Shown: piece after piece, positions 33,284-47,056 of the stretch | Numbering within the stretch: the first letter of the stretch is position 1 | How the letters are laid out: the number at the start of each line of letters is the position of its first letter | Source of the DNA: Eudromia elegans | Taxonomy: Eukaryota > Chordata > Aves > Tinamiformes > Tinamidae | Reading direction: 5' to 3' | NCBI GenBank assembly: GCA_003342815.1 | Contig: PTEX01000006.1 | Location: 2,797,338 to 2,861,337, forward strand | Length of the DNA stretch: 64,000 bases | The notes under the pieces: generated by a model | Databases searched by the model: none | Told to the model about the DNA's origin: nothing | What the model saw: only the letters and a program-made list of their open reading frames with translations | Position numbers and translations under genes: made by a program

Positions 33284-36200
33284 ACATGTTTTTCTGAGTT
33301 AGACATTACATTGGAATGCATTGGCAGAGAATGGCTGTGACTAATGTAACAGAGCCTTACATTTAATATACTGCATTATACAGTTTTATGCACAGTAATG
33401 TAGTAATTAATTTGTCAAGATATCACGCTCAACTCAAATTTAAATAGTGTTGCTCTCTGCTGGTTAGTTTTGTGAACTACACATTTACTTCATATGAAAA
33501 CTGCCTATTAAATTATTCTCATAGGTAAAACTTTAGGTCCATTTCACAAGCTGCTATGCAAGCATAATGGTACGTGCAACAGTGGGTTTGACCACTTTCT
33601 CTCTTTTCCCTTTCAGAAGTTTTCCACAAAATCCTTAGTTCTTATTCTACAGAATTGCTGTCTGGTCAGTTGTCCTGTAACTGCAGATTCAATTGTTCTG
33701 CACATACTCTTATTCTTTCTTTCTCCTACAATTTCCATCTCCTGAAGTGGGAGGTTTCCTGAAGAGTGCTATTGTAATAATATTGAAGCATGCACTTTTT
33801 CTTAATTTTACAAGAAAACGGCAGACAAAATGACATTTTCTGACTATTCAGCACTTTAAGCATGTTCTGATTATACCTTTGAGACTGAGCTTCTTGGAGG
33901 GCTTTTAATCAGTTTTCTCTACCTAACCCTGTCTGAGGTCTGTAAAGCTCAAGTTCACTGCTAAGGTATTCAGCCTGATGAAAACTGAAACTGCTCACCC
34001 GTGCAGTCCTATATGTTGAGTGAATGGTAAAGTTTAGGCAATCACAGAGTTCTGTAAGAGCAAAGAGGGTTTTCAGTTCATCTGTTTTCTTCAGACTCCA
34101 CTTGACTGAGTTCCTGGGATCATCTCTTAAGAAAGGGTAGTAAGAAGCCAGGGAAAAGGTAACAAGACCATGTAAAGAACTCTGTAGTATGACATAAATA
34201 CAGCTTGTCTTTCTTTTTCTGAGCCTCTGCTATAACAGCACCAAAGAAACAAAGTAATAAAATTGAAGCTTGTCCAGAACTGTCCAGTTGATTGCTCTAA
34301 TGTCCATTGATGCTTTAATGGTAATATTCAGTTTGGTAATCTTACAAGTTTTACTGGTTTTGCTCCTCATTTAGATGTACAACTTTTGAAAGACATCACC
34401 TTTGTTTTTTTCAATATTACCTAGTTAGAAATATGCCATATTTTCAACAGTATTGTCTCATTGACTGTATGAAATGAATATTTTAATGTTTATTTTGTGA
34501 AGTTTAGTTAGTTAATTATAGGTAAAGCAAAGATTTCAGTAAAATTATTGGGCAATTTATGTAAGTAAATAATTGTGATAAAAATAATTAATTTGCATTG
34601 AATCATGCAGTTTGTTTCAATACAATATTTTAACAGCATTGCAATTTTGTGAATTATGGGCTCCTTTCTCTTTCTTCTTCCAAGTACCAGGAACATTATG
34701 ATCCACATTCCTCATATCTGATCCTTATTGAGGACACTAACAAAAGCTCCTTGCTGAGTTTACTTCATCACAGATGTATGTTGTGTGGATTTCAAATACA
34801 TCTTGGTCTATTTTTCCCTTCCCAGACAGTCTCTGCAAGCCTCCTGATTTTAATTTTAATTATATGCTCTAGTTGCTGCCATAAAACAAGTTAGTTTTGG
34901 CCCTGATGTCATAGAATGTCAGGAAACATTATAATATGGAAGGTCAACACATGACAATTCCATGATATTTTTTGTGAGAAATTTTTGCTCCTGCAGATCT
35001 TACTCAGGCAATATTTCCTTGTCACTGGCCTTCATTTCCAGTGTTTTCCAGTGAGGTAAAACTATGAGTCAAGAAGAAAAAATATCATCAGTGATGGACA
35101 GTAGATTCTTATAGCTGATTGAGGGTTTCTTATGGGCTGTGAAATATGGGGAACGTGGTAAAAATTGAATGCAAATTTTACATGACAGATCTCAAATCAG
35201 GACAGGAGATAGGCCATGTGGCTTTACTTTAGTCTTGCTTGCATGGAACTGCAAAGCAATGGGAGTTTTGAAAAAGTAAGGATAGTCCATCCAAGGTTGC
35301 AGGTAAGTTAGATATCTAGTTTTTCTCATTTGAAGCAATTAGATAGTATAGGTTATTAATTTTAGCAGTAAAACAAATTATGTCTTGAGCAATTCATAGA
35401 CTGATAGGTTTTGAGATCATAAATAACCATGGTGGTCTTTTCATGTGTTTTCCTGATTAATTTATGTCAGAGCCCCTGTAGCACCCTGGCTCTTCCTATT
35501 CATTTGAATTTTGTCTAGAGCAACTAATGGTCCTCTGCAATCACTGCTGGGCCTCCAGCCTTCTATCTCCTTTCTTCTTTAGGGCAGCTCAAGAGCCTTT
35601 TTTGCTGAAGCCCAAACTAGTATAAAAAAGACTGAGCAGGCTACCAAGCGGCAAACAGATCCCCAACTATGTCCCATTCTCCTGAAAAACCTAATCACTG
35701 CTAATATAGAGATCGGCTCTGTCTTCATCCAGATAAGAGTTTGTGTCTGAAAAAAAGAAAATCCTTCTGAAGTTTTTCCTTTTAAAGCAGGATAATTAGT
35801 CTTTATCTACACTTTGTTAAAAAATAATAATTAAAAAATGACATTGTAAAGTTACCATGATACATTCCAATTTGACATACATATGGAAGAGAAAAAGGAA
35901 AGGAAAATCCAAAACTACATTACCATAAGAGGACCATTTAAAAGGAAGTTAAAACCAAGCAGCTAGAATGGCAGATTTTTCAAGCTTGTGCAGACAATGT
36001 TTAAAACCACCACATCAGAGGATCACAGCTAATGAACACTACTAATTAAAGGGAACCATTCAACAAAAACCCAACTACAAAAAGAAGAGAGTCCAGCTTT
36101 GTAAAGCAGCAGGGTGAAAGAGCAGTAGAAAAAAAAAAAAAGACATCCTCCCAAAAGGTGAAAGCCATATCCAAGCAGAGGGATTAGGAAAGGGCATGAA

Positions 36201-39200
36201 GAGTAGAGCTGGAATGAAAAAGATAAAGTAGACCTAGGAAAGGTATAGAAAAGAGAAGCAAAATTAATCAGATGTCTGGATCAACTTTAATGCAAAGACC
36301 GAACAACCCCACACACATACTTTTCATTTTAGAAAATAAAAATTTTTTAAAATATGAATATTGTCATAAGTAGAGAAAACTGCTTAGCATTTCCTTCTCC
36401 ATAAGAGTAAGAAGACAGAGAATAGAATTGACACATAATGTTGTAGTGACAAAAACTACCAAAGAAGTTCAAAAGCAACCTAACAAAATTAACATAGGCA
36501 TATTCATATTCACAGAGCATAGGTTAAAGCTTCATGGTACAACTACAGCATTGTACAAAAGCTGGTTGCTCCCTTCCTTTACATGTAGAAAATAAGTGGT
36601 TCAAAACATCCTTAAACTTTTACAAGTAGAGTAAATATAGCAGGAGAAATACAGTTATCAAAGTGTGCTAATATGTGGAACAGTCCTTAATGTCTCCTTT
36701 CATGCTAAATTATCTGTTTCTTCAACATTACCAGCAGCAGGACTTTCAGTGACCAGCATTGTTGTTCTCCTGCACATTCACTGCATGAGAATGTCTTAAA
36801 ACGTATAAACTAGCAGAATTTTGATGGATATATACAATGATTGCTATTCTAGATTTTGAGAGAGGAAAGAGTGAAGAAGTGTGTCTGTCTAGAGGCTTGA
36901 TAGTATGTTAAATATTCATGGCATTTATTTTTTCCTTTTTTTCTCCTTGTCTTCCTTTATGTTTTGCCACTGTTTCTCTGAGCCCAAGATTTTATTCATT
37001 AAATGCCAGTGACCAGGATTTGACTGTTCTTTGCTAAGTGAACACAGTTCGCTTCCTCACGCTCTCTTCTATACTTTAAATGTGCTTTTTGCCTTACATT
37101 TCTGGCCAGCTCAAGTCAATTTGCTTCCATATCTAGAGAACCTCCTTAGAACCTAGCTGCGGCAGCTTCTAGCAGGCTCTTTCAGAGGCCACGTAGACCC
37201 ATAATCCATTTTATGGTCCACGCTAATAAATCTAGTACTACCAATCAGCTCAGCCTTGCATGCTGACCTGTTTCCTGTTGTAAACGCACAAGCAGCTCTA
37301 ACTGGAGACCAGCTTTGCATCTGGACAGCATGCCCTTCTGCTCATTAACGAATACATATGTACGTGTCGTTCTTTTGAGTATTCACTGCCTAACAGATTT
37401 TGCCTGTAATGTGGCTCCGCTGGGATGTACGTGTTCGCAGTACCTGCCACCTGGCTGGACATTTGCTAAGGGCCTCAGCCTGGCTTTCTGCTGCGGATCC
37501 TAACTCATTGCTGCAGCTGAAGTCCCTTGATCTATTTTAAGTAGTGCCTGCTGACACTGTTTAAACACTGGCTTTTATTTTTTTATAAATTGCAGCGTGT
37601 ACCTTCCCCCCAGGGTTAAATTTTCCTGCCTCCTCCGCTTTCCTCCTTCTCCTCTAGTTTGATGGGGTTAGCATCCAGAGTCTGATACGCTGTCTGACAG
37701 TCATCATTGCATTCTCTGGCCTAGCGTCCTATCTTCAGGCACTTATGACATTGGGCCATTTTATGCTGACAACCTGATGTAAAATGAGCTCCTCCACATG
37801 GAAACAGCCCTCAGGAGAGCAAGCTCCTTCCAACTGGCTTCATATTTTGTTTACTGAAGCAGTTTGATTGTCTCTGTGTTATACTCATATATCTTGTAAT
37901 TTTTCAGTACCGCTTCCATTACTTTTGCTAATTTCAAAGTTTTGGGCCAGGTTAAGTTCTCCTTTGGCAGCAATCATCCTTTGAATTCTCTCCTTATTAA
38001 TACCATAAAACAATTTATATTATAGCATGCCCTCTAGGACATTTCCAAATGAACAACATGCAGTTAGGCTTCGTTCTACCGCAGAGTTGCAGTTTCCTGT
38101 TGCCTCTCATCTTCTTATGAAATTTAACACATACTACAGAAATGCTTAGCTTTGCGGAGTTTGCTCTTAAGATCTTTTGCAAGTCCTCTAAATTATTACC
38201 ACAGAAAATAGGGCTGGAATAGAGCTTGTCCTGGGCATTCATCTGCCTCAAGGCCAGGGGAGCTCTACCTGATTAAACTGTTATTCCTTTGAGACTGTAA
38301 AAGCTGTTTGAGTGGGAGGAGGTTTTACCACCATTGATGAGAAGCTTTTCTTTATCTGTAAATCTGGTCTGCAGGAATAGGGTGATAGAGCTTATGTAAA
38401 TTGCTGCCAGTCCTTATTTTCTTCATTACATCTGTTCAGCCTGCCTAAAAGATAGCTGCTCTTATAATTATGATCTTCCCCACCCACAACGGTTTTGAAA
38501 TGGGACCAAGCAGCTCCGGCCCAGAACCTAGTTCTTCCTGTCACTAGAGTGCTGCCCAAGATGTGGCTGCTCCTCTCTCTTGCGTGTAGAAACAAGGTCC
38601 TAGCTGCTCCGGATCCTTTCTGGTTAAGGGTGTTTAACAGAGAACCGCAGTTTTGGCGCTTTTCTGCCACAGCTCTGGGCCTGGTGTTTCAGAGTCACTC
38701 TCTCTTGGCACATCCCTGCTCCCTGGAAGAAGCAAAGTTCCCTTTACTCACAGAGAGAGTGGATACAGCTGGGACAGAAGTTCTGACTCCATGACAAGGA
38801 GGGCACTTTTTCTTTTTTTTAAAGTCATTAAAAGTGATTCCAGGCAACAGACTGAACCCGGTGCTTACAACAGTTGCAAAGTCAGCCTTAAGGCTTCTGA
38901 CAGATCTTGTCTCTGTGCTTTTCAGAGCAGACTGTACATTTGGCTTGATAATTTTTGTATCTTCTTTGGCCTTGACTTTTTCAGCTTGCTTTTTAGTGAT
39001 TCAGAGAGGCTTCACCAAGGCTGTAGTATCTGGTATCATAGATGTAACACAGAGCTCAAGGGAGATGACAAACTTTGGATCCAGTTTAATCTTGGCATCT
39101 TAGTGAAGCGTTTGCTGTTATGATTCTACTTGGTAACTTAATACTATTTTTATATTCTGCTCTGAATTCTGCAAATGTTAAGGAGCAGATCTTCCTGAGT

Positions 39201-39347
39201 TCCCCAAGAGAGCACAGCATTAGCATCGTATGTATAGTGGATTTAAAGAACAGAGTAATGAAGAGAAGTTGGTGACAGAGTCCACATAAGCACATCATAA
39301 GGTCACAGTGGGTAACTATAAGAAACTGTATCTACTCCTTTCCCCAC

Positions 39348-39351
<4 letters not shown>
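33284..39351. other. Non-coding stretch, no gene seen
   Basis: No gene recognised across 6 kb. 36061-36360 is A-rich and purine-skewed. 37150-37760 and 38470-38800 are somewhat richer in G and C, with overlapping open frames on both strands, which is expected where stop codons are rarer. The 156-codon frame at 38653-39123 lacks any motif. Confidence 0.65.

Positions 39352-39389
<38 letters not shown>
39352..39389. repeat. T homopolymer, 38 nt
   Basis: Thirty-eight uninterrupted T, the longest homopolymer in the window, followed by AATTACAG. It also forms an extreme pyrimidine tract in front of an AG at 39396-39397. No retroposon body on the opposite strand was recognised. Length is unlikely to be reliably sequenced and is probably variable. 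Confidence 0.9.
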
Positions 39390-39393
<4 letters not shown>

Positions 39394-39397
39394 ACAG

Positions 39398-42300
39398 GAA
39401 TGGAGCTTTAGGTCTTTTACATTGGCATTCGCATGGATTCGTGTCATCAGCTGATCTAGGCGACAGGACAATGAGTTTTCCTGGCTCTGTATCAGCTACT
39501 AAGCAGTTCTAGAGGCCATCCCTAGCCATGCTCTTTTCTTGCCTGCCACAGTACAAGGAATGGAAGTCTGTTTCACCCAAAGCTTGATATCCTCTCCCCT
39601 TTATCCTGCCTTTCTGCTTCGGTGCAATTATGCATCGTTTTCCTTTGCGGCTATGGGAGAAGGGTCAAGTATTACATATCCTGAGCTGACTCACTTTCCT
39701 TTACTAATATCACTGCAGAACCCCAGGCACCAAGTATGTGCACAGCACACAGCTTAGCATAGAAATACACTTCATCTCCAAATACTTACAGAGATACAAA
39801 CTGTAGAATGCCAGAGAATGGACGAGAGGTGCCGCATGACCGGAAGGAGAGCTGGCCTAAAAATACAGCAGTGTTTACCTTTTTGGACAGACAGGCAGCA
39901 GTAAAACCGTCATCAGAGTTTGACAACAGTTTCTGTTGTTCGTAATTGTGACCGCAATCTTATTTTCTGCTCTTGCCTTGGTCCTCAGTTTCTAATACAT
40001 TTTTTTCTTGAGTATAAATTCAAATGAATTTCCAGATGATGTCAATAAATTGTTTTATATCTCTAACATGCTATTTTTTCCTGTAAATAAAGTGCTGTCT
40101 TTTTCCAAGCTCCCTCTATGAGTCTAACTTAGTATAGATTGCTTAGCTTTTTCCTTGGATGGCTGATAGCAATCAGACACTTTGAACAATCTATGTAGGT
40201 CATTTCCAAGCTAATTAATCCTGCTTTTCAGGCTGAACATTATTTTCAAGGAAATGTATTCTAAAACAGCTGTTCCATGGATTTTAAATGGGTTTTAATC
40301 ACATGCACATTTAGAACATTACCAGTATTGCGAGAAAATGAAATGGATTCAGATTCATTGACAAGACTGAAACAGCAAAGCTGAGGATGACATGAAGATG
40401 ACATGGGTAAAGGAAGGAAAATTAAAAGGTAACCACTAATATGTTTCTGAATGAACTGCATAAAATAAAGCCAGTAATAGAACGGTGCTGCAGAAGATAT
40501 TTGAGCAAGTAATTTTTTTTTCCCACAATGGCAGTATTTGAACTCTAGATCCTCCAGGAGGAATTATCATCTCAATGCACAAGCTCTGCCAGGCTCAATA
40601 CAAGTGTTTCCTCTCATGTCAAATGCTTTTCTTGGTAAAGGGTCATCTAAACTTAAAATTTAGAGGTCTGTAGATTCAGAAGAGGTGTGCAGTTTGCACC
40701 GATCTTTTACTGATACCGCTTATTTTGTTTGGTAAGAGTCATTTGGGTAGGGTGACAGGAGAAAAATAAATCTGTGAACTCCCTCACCAGGATGCTACAA
40801 AATCCTCTCCCTCTGTCCCCCAAGCTGGCAATGGCGGCGTTGCCAAACTTCAGAGTTTGCCCAGTGTTGACTGTTGCTGTCAAGCTACAAGACTGCTAAT
40901 AGCCAGCTTTCATGGATGTAACAACAGGCTTCTTATCTGGCAAAGGCAGCTCTCTGCTTACTTTTTAGCAGATGCATTAGGGAGAGCAGTTAAATGAGCA
41001 AGCCTAGCATGGACATCCCCGGCATATGAATAGCCATCTTAAGAACCAACATGCCATGCAATCTGCACCCAATACAAAATTTACAGTAGTTCTTTCGGGT
41101 TGTGTTTCTCAGAGTATGCTCCATGCCTCACAGTTAGTCCTTAATACATTGGAACGTAGTCTGTGAAATTAGAAAGAAACCACACATACTCCCAAAACTT
41201 CCAAGCAAACAGATTTTCCTTTCATATTGTAATAAATGACCATTCAAACTGTAGCCTAATTTTTAGTGGCTCATAAATGAGGACAATTGTGGGAACGCTG
41301 TAGAGTTGGTCTGTGGATTTTTCTTTCTAAAAGCACCCTCATGGTCCTTCAATTAAATGAAATTAAGAAACACTGGCCTACAGAGCGGGTCTGTAGAATC
41401 AGGCTGTCAACAGGAATTATAACGCTTGGAACTAAAGGATTTATATTTTCAAGAAACAGGTAAGATTTTCTTAGTTATCCAGGTTATAGGTGAAAAATGA
41501 ATTGAGAAAAGATTTTTCTATCAAAACTGAAATGGATGTTTCCCATAATCTGATAGTGACTACATTGACCCCAGCCAATTGCTTGAGGTGGCATTCTAAA
41601 TTCATAGGCAAATATAAAGGTCCTTCTGAATACAGTTTGCCCGTACCACCTCTCCTACAAAGGTATTCTGAACCCATACAGTTCTTCCTTCTGTCTCCAG
41701 AATATTGCCAGAGGGAGAGGAAGAGAGGAAAGATTCAAGTCTGTTTCAAGCTTTTGGTATCACATTGCAACCTGAGATTTGCTCACATTTTTATTTTCTT
41801 TTTGTTTAATTTTGCTAATTTCAAAAGTATCCTTAGAAAATTAATGATTCTTCTGTTCCAAATGTTTTATGTCTGAACAGATTTCCTAGCCTTGAATGAA
41901 GAAACCACGGTATGGGCTTTTCCACTGGAGGGGATCCTGGGCTGCTCTCAGTTCTCTGATCCGAAGCCCTCGGTCCCTCTTTCAAGAACATGTCTGTGAC
42001 AGACTTCCTAGGTTCTAGCTGCTTCTAGGGATCCGTGAGTACTGATTCCCCTCCTCACTAAGCTCTGAAGCCAGTGGTCCTCATAGTGGTTGGATGCCAT
42101 GCACCAGAGAGCCAGGTGGGTGCTCTTACCAATTTATTCTGTTTTTTGAAAGGAAAATTGCTTTAGTGTTCTGTACCCCAAAGAACAATTTGGAACCTTT
42201 GCCCAAGAAGATAAGGGAACATTGTTTTGAAACCTCTGCAGGCTTTTGCATTCATTGCAGAATTACCTGCAGTTACAATGCACTGTACACAGGAGTCTCA

Positions 42301-45300
42301 TATTCACATACCAGGTACTCCTTCTCAGTCCTACATTCCTAAGAAGCTTAGATTAGTGAACTGGAGTTTCACGTTGCCTTATAACTTACGTAACTTGTTG
42401 TCTTATGCCTGCTGTTAGAGGCTGAAGTCCATTAAGAGGCAGGATTTCCAACATGGCTGGAGAATTGTCTCCTTACCTCTTCCAAACTGGCTGTTTCATG
42501 CATTATACTCTCCAATTCACCATTTGGGTACTTCAGAGACCTAGAAATGAGGAGCAGCAAACCTCAGCATCATCATGCCTAAGTCTGTAAGTCCGTAAAC
42601 CTGGGTGCAAGTCACTTAGGTGGTCTGAAAACTTGATCCACAATTTAAGACATTTCACTGAATGCAGGAAGAAAGAGAAACCAAGGAGAAAGAGAAAAAA
42701 GGCCCTAACAAGCATTTCAGCATTGCTAATTTGCACAGATGGTTGAACTGGAGGGAATATGCGGAAAGAAAAGATAGATCCTGAAAATACTTCAGAAACA
42801 GTTTTCCACCCAAATAGAAATAAATTTGTGAAGCAGCCAAATAGGCTAGATTGCTGAGGCAGCAGTGTAGATGCCAGGTTCAGGCAATAAACAATTGGGT
42901 GCCATCATGATGGAAACACACTGTTTAGACAGACAAAGGAAAAAGTTTTAAAGAAACAAACAAAAAAAGCAGTTACATAACTCCCATCTCTACTTTCTAA
43001 TGGGTTCCTCACTCAGCAAGACGTTGGATCTAGTTTCAAACGCACTACTTTTCATACAGATGTTAGAAATGAGCACAATGTGCTCTCATAAGCAGGAAAA
43101 AAATAACATATATCAACCTGAAATATGTATGTTCCCTGAAAAAAACACATGCTGTTTGAAGAATTACAAACCTGCCCTTTGAAATAAGTGACATTCAGAA
43201 ATGGCAGGGGTCCCAGCTCCTTAGATTATATCTGTGTGCTTTTTTTTTAATTAAATAAATCCTCTATCTTTCCTCCAGTAAGACTGTGGAAAGGAATTTG
43301 ATAAGGTATACACATGTAAAACTAAGTGTGGAAAGGACTACTTAATCTCAGATCCCTGGCCTGTGCTAGCTCAGACCACTGTGCCACAAACACTGTCAAA
43401 AACCAGCCTCCTAAACTAGCCTTTGGGGCTTTTGTCTCTGTGCTTCCAATGAAGGCATTAGAGGATACAATCACAGTAAGAAAAAAAATAGACAAAACCA
43501 TTTTTTCCTTTACTGAAACTCACTTTGGGTTTTATCAATTTAGAAATTTACAAGTTTTGTTGAGGAAGGGATGAACTGATTTGTGGATTTGTGCAAAAGC
43601 CTAACAGAAACAGGATAGATGCAATAAGGATACTGAGTACTCAAACTGCAGTCACAAACTGTGGTTTGGGTTTGCTGTATGAGCCAGCATACAGCCAGTT
43701 CACATAGCTGCAAAGTTAGCATTTTTCTTGCTTAAAATTCTTTCACTTTTAACCTCAAATAATCCAGCTGATACATTTTGCTTTTTATTCATATGAACTG
43801 ATGATAATTGTGAACATTCAAAAGTGTATGCCAGCGTAATTCCAGTGTAATTGTAGCGAGGAAAGTCTTGGCGTTTGCAAAGGCACCAGCAAGACTCCTG
43901 TTGTCCTCAGTACCTCAGGGCTTCCCTTACTATCAAAGTGCAATTAGCAACATTCTGCTAATTGTTCATTGAGTGGGGCTATTTTGTTGAGCAGGACACA
44001 CAAGGGAGAACCAGCCCTGACACCCTTAGGTAGGTCAGACTTCTTCAGTCCGCAGAGGGCAGGAACAGAAAGCCAGAAGCCACGGTGTGTGAATGAGCTG
44101 TTAGTCTGGAATGACACAGGTATTTTGCTTTTCTTTAGTGTGACACTTCCAACGTGTTTTAAAGGGGAGATGATTGTGTAGATGAAGAAGAAAATTATAG
44201 ATTTACTGAATAATAAAGGAGTGATGGAGGTAGACACTAGGCATTTTCTATGACTGGCTACTTCTGTTTTATCTTTCCTTCTATATTGAGGAGCTGGGTC
44301 ATATCTCAACACAAATCATCTCTTTTTAAAGTTATATAAAATATTTGTGTATAACTTTAGATAATAACAGGCAGGAAAAGGAATGAGAAGCCACAAAACG
44401 TTACCAGGACTCTCATAAACAAATCTAGTATTCCTATTGTAAGGAGTGATTCCAGCAATGCACGTATTTGCAGAAACATTAGTTTCTGAGTAAATGTCAG
44501 AGAATGTCCATGGAAAGTGAATGCTGAAGTCAGAAGAGTCATCACCTTAACCACAGAACTCACTTGCACAATCAGTTCCAGCTTTCTGGAGGTAGAAAAA
44601 GGCCATATGACTGGTCATCCTACAAAAATTACCTCAGAAACTGAGTTTTGGACACTGGTATCACACAATGTGCTGTTTGTGAATAATCTATAAAACAAAA
44701 TAGGTCTGGGAATGCTTCCGGGCACTGTAATTCAACCCACACACTTCATTCTCTCCCCTTCTCTTTTATTCCTTTATTGTATTATATTAAGCTGAATGGA
44801 TAATTTCAGTATTTAAAAGACAAAATAGTTTTCCTAGGCTAAGAAATTGCACTGTTTTGTTCAACTTATTATAAAAGAACAAGATAGTTATCCTGAGCAC
44901 TGTGTTTGATTTAAGATTTAAACCAAAATTCAGCATTTTGATATTGGGGTAATACAGAAAGAGTTAAATGGATTAGAAAGGCCAACATTAAAACTCTGCA
45001 AGATTAAAATATTTACTACTTTACAAAGACATAAATAATTAAGCTGGCACCTCCTTACTACAAATGCATATTTGAAAGTTCAGATTTGGAAAGGTTTTAA
45101 AGGATTACTTTTATTAAAATGTCTCGGGTTGCTCGAAATAGACCTTATGACAGACAAACAGTAAACCCCATACAAGGTCACATACTTCTTACCTGTTAAA
45201 TAAAGCGAAGCATGTCAGAGTACTTTGCCAAAAATCTCCCCTTGTGCTTTGGTTTTAAACAAACCCTAGTGTGTAATAAAGCTAATTTTAGGGCTTTTCT

Positions 45301-45630
45301 GCTTCCTGTGTCCCTGTGGCTTAAGATTCCATTCCTAGAAGCAACAGATAATTGGGGATCTTTTGAAACCAAGTGCTTGTGTTTTCCATTTTTAGCTACG
45401 TTAATAATGGAGAACTGAAATTCTTTCCAGAATTTCACCTCTTCAGTTTAGGAACGAGTAATCAAAATTACTAATAACTCCTTGGTTTGTGTTTTATGCT
45501 AATGGCTAAAGTGGCTGAACAGCCTTGGGAAAGGAACAGCTTGCTTGTCTAATTGAAGCTGGCAATACCTCCATGTCTTATTTCATCTAGTAGGTACTGC
45601 AGCAACCAAGGTCGTATAAGAAAGTTTCAG
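39398..45630. other. Non-coding stretch, no gene seen
   Basis: No gene recognised across 6.2 kb. Near 40384-40404 GATGACATG occurs twice with an 11-bp period. 41101-41383 has ends faintly like hAT transposon termini but was not accepted. The ORFs at 41490-41876 and 43944-44312 (122-128 codons) have no motif. Confidence 0.6.
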
Positions 45631-45696
45631 CATATGCTAACAGCTGTGTCTGTGATAGCAATATTTTCTGCAGATGGTTTATTCATCGTTAGATAA
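45631..45696. promoter_or_regulatory. Cluster of E-box and GATA motifs
   Basis: Three E-boxes (CATATG 45631-45636, CAGCTG 45641-45646, CAGATG 45671-45676) and AGATAA (45691-45696) fall within 66 bp. E-box and GATA spacing of this sort is seen in tissue enhancers bound by bHLH and GATA factors. With short motifs this is only suggestive. Confidence 0.2.
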
Positions 45697-46036
45697 CAGT
45701 CATGATTATGAAGGGACTAATTGGACTTTCCAACAGTTCATCTTAGAGGGTGGAGGAATTATAAAATAAAAATTCAGTGTAGCTTAGGGGTAGCTCCTTG
45801 CCAAAACTTTTTTTTCACCCTCTAATGTAAGAAAAAAAAAAATCCTTCCTTTATTTGCCTTCTGCCAAACCTTTTCTTCATCTCTTGCTGGACAGGAGAT
45901 ACAGTCTCCATCTTTAAGACTGTCTAAATACTAATGTCATCCTTTTGTCATATACTGTGCTATGCTACCAACAAAAATCCCTATTTTGATTGTACTGTTA
46001 AAACCCTGCTTTGCTCTTCAAGACACCAGAGTTTAC

Positions 46037-46078
46037 TGATGACAGCCTTGTCATCATGCTGTCATGATGACAGCCTTG
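46037..46078. repeat. 28-bp-period duplication with internal hairpin
   Basis: TGATGACAGCCTTG occurs at 46037-46050 and again at 46065-46078. Between and overlapping them, GTCATCATG (46050-46058) pairs with CATGATGAC (46063-46071) around a CTGT loop. The combination of direct and inverted copies suggests template switching at a small hairpin. Confidence 0.7.
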
Positions 46079-46326
46079 CACATGCTTGTAGGAGCTCAAG
46101 ACGACTGGATGAAACAAGTTGTTGAGTCAATAGAACAAAGAAGTGAACATTATCTACTAAGAATCAACAGGTCATTTCCTGCTGTTTCAAATCACAACAT
46201 AAAATATGCTCCTACCCCTCAAAATAGAAAGAAAACAGAAAGTTACCAAACAGAAGCACTCTGTTGGAATCCCAGAATTAGGATTATCATTTACTCCAGT
46301 GCTGTAATATGCTTTACACTGAGGAA

Positions 46327-46348
46327 AGAGTTAGATTAGAGTTAGATT
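46327..46348. repeat. 11-bp perfect tandem duplication
   Basis: AGAGTTAGATT twice in direct succession. Confidence 0.85.
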
Positions 46349-46668
46349 AGGTAAACTGCTTTTCTGTGTTTCGTTAATTCAGGGCCAGCTTATCTGAATA
46401 TTCCATTGATTTTAGAAAGAAAATCTGGAGACCAAAGTACCTCCTAGGGCTATAGGTGACAGAGTCCTTTTCCTGGTAGATATCTTGGAATCTACTAAAA
46501 AATGCTATGTCACTTAACAAACCATCAAAATATAAACATACAAACCTGGTACCAGTCAGCTCATGATAGAATAACAACTCTTTTTCAGTCTTTTCATAAG
46601 GCTCATATAATCAGTTCCTAGACAAGGGGTGTTAGCTACAAAGAGCTATGCAGAAATCTCCAGCTATT

Positions 46669-46699
46669 AAAAAAAAAAAAAAAAAGAAAAAAGAAAAAG
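46669..46699. repeat. A-rich run
   Basis: Seventeen A followed by GAAAAAAGAAAAAG. No retroposed body is recognised upstream. Confidence 0.8.
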
Positions 46700-47056
46700 C
46701 ACCATTTAGTCTTGCTGGATTTCTACATTACAATCTGCTCTTTTACTTCCTTTCTCTGGAAATATGTATTCTTTTGTTTCAGCCGCAGCCACAAAAAAGG
46801 CTAGACTAAAAGGATACTGATGTATTACATAATAGAAATTTTTTCACTATCTGATCTTTATTCTTTCTAGGCTGGTTTTGCAAGTTATTTAAGGACACCT
46901 TAAAGTTGCAGTACTCTGGAGCACTGCTACAGTAGCCACAAATTTATGCTTGGGATAACTATGCTCTCAGAAAAAAAATACAGAATATGATTGTCGTACC
47001 ACTTCTGAATGTGTTATGTCCAACTATATAGATATGTCACACGTTTTTGCTCTGGC

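Larger units (their letters stand above)
45697..47056. other. Non-coding stretch, no gene seen
   Basis: No gene recognised. It contains two short tandem duplications (46037-46078, 46327-46348) and an A-rich run (46669-46699). Confidence 0.65.

Noticed and set aside
38653-39123. Longest ORF in the window (156 codons, + strand)
   Set aside because: No recognisable domain, rich in S, L, F and C, overlaps open frames in other phases, and sits in slightly GC-richer sequence where stops are rarer. No splice or promoter context supports it.
40540-40610. GCAGTATTTGAACTCTAGATCC and following bases, like a MIR head
   Set aside because: A weak match over a short stretch with no core. It could be chance.
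41101-41383. Possible hAT-type non-autonomous DNA transposon (ends with GTGTTTCTCAG and, inverted, AGTGTTTCTTAA)
   Set aside because: The match between the ends is only about 8 of 10 bases and no 8-bp target duplication is visible.
42072-42105. CAGTGGTCCTCATAGTGGTTG, like a hAT/Charlie terminus
   Set aside because: No matching inverted end was found downstream.
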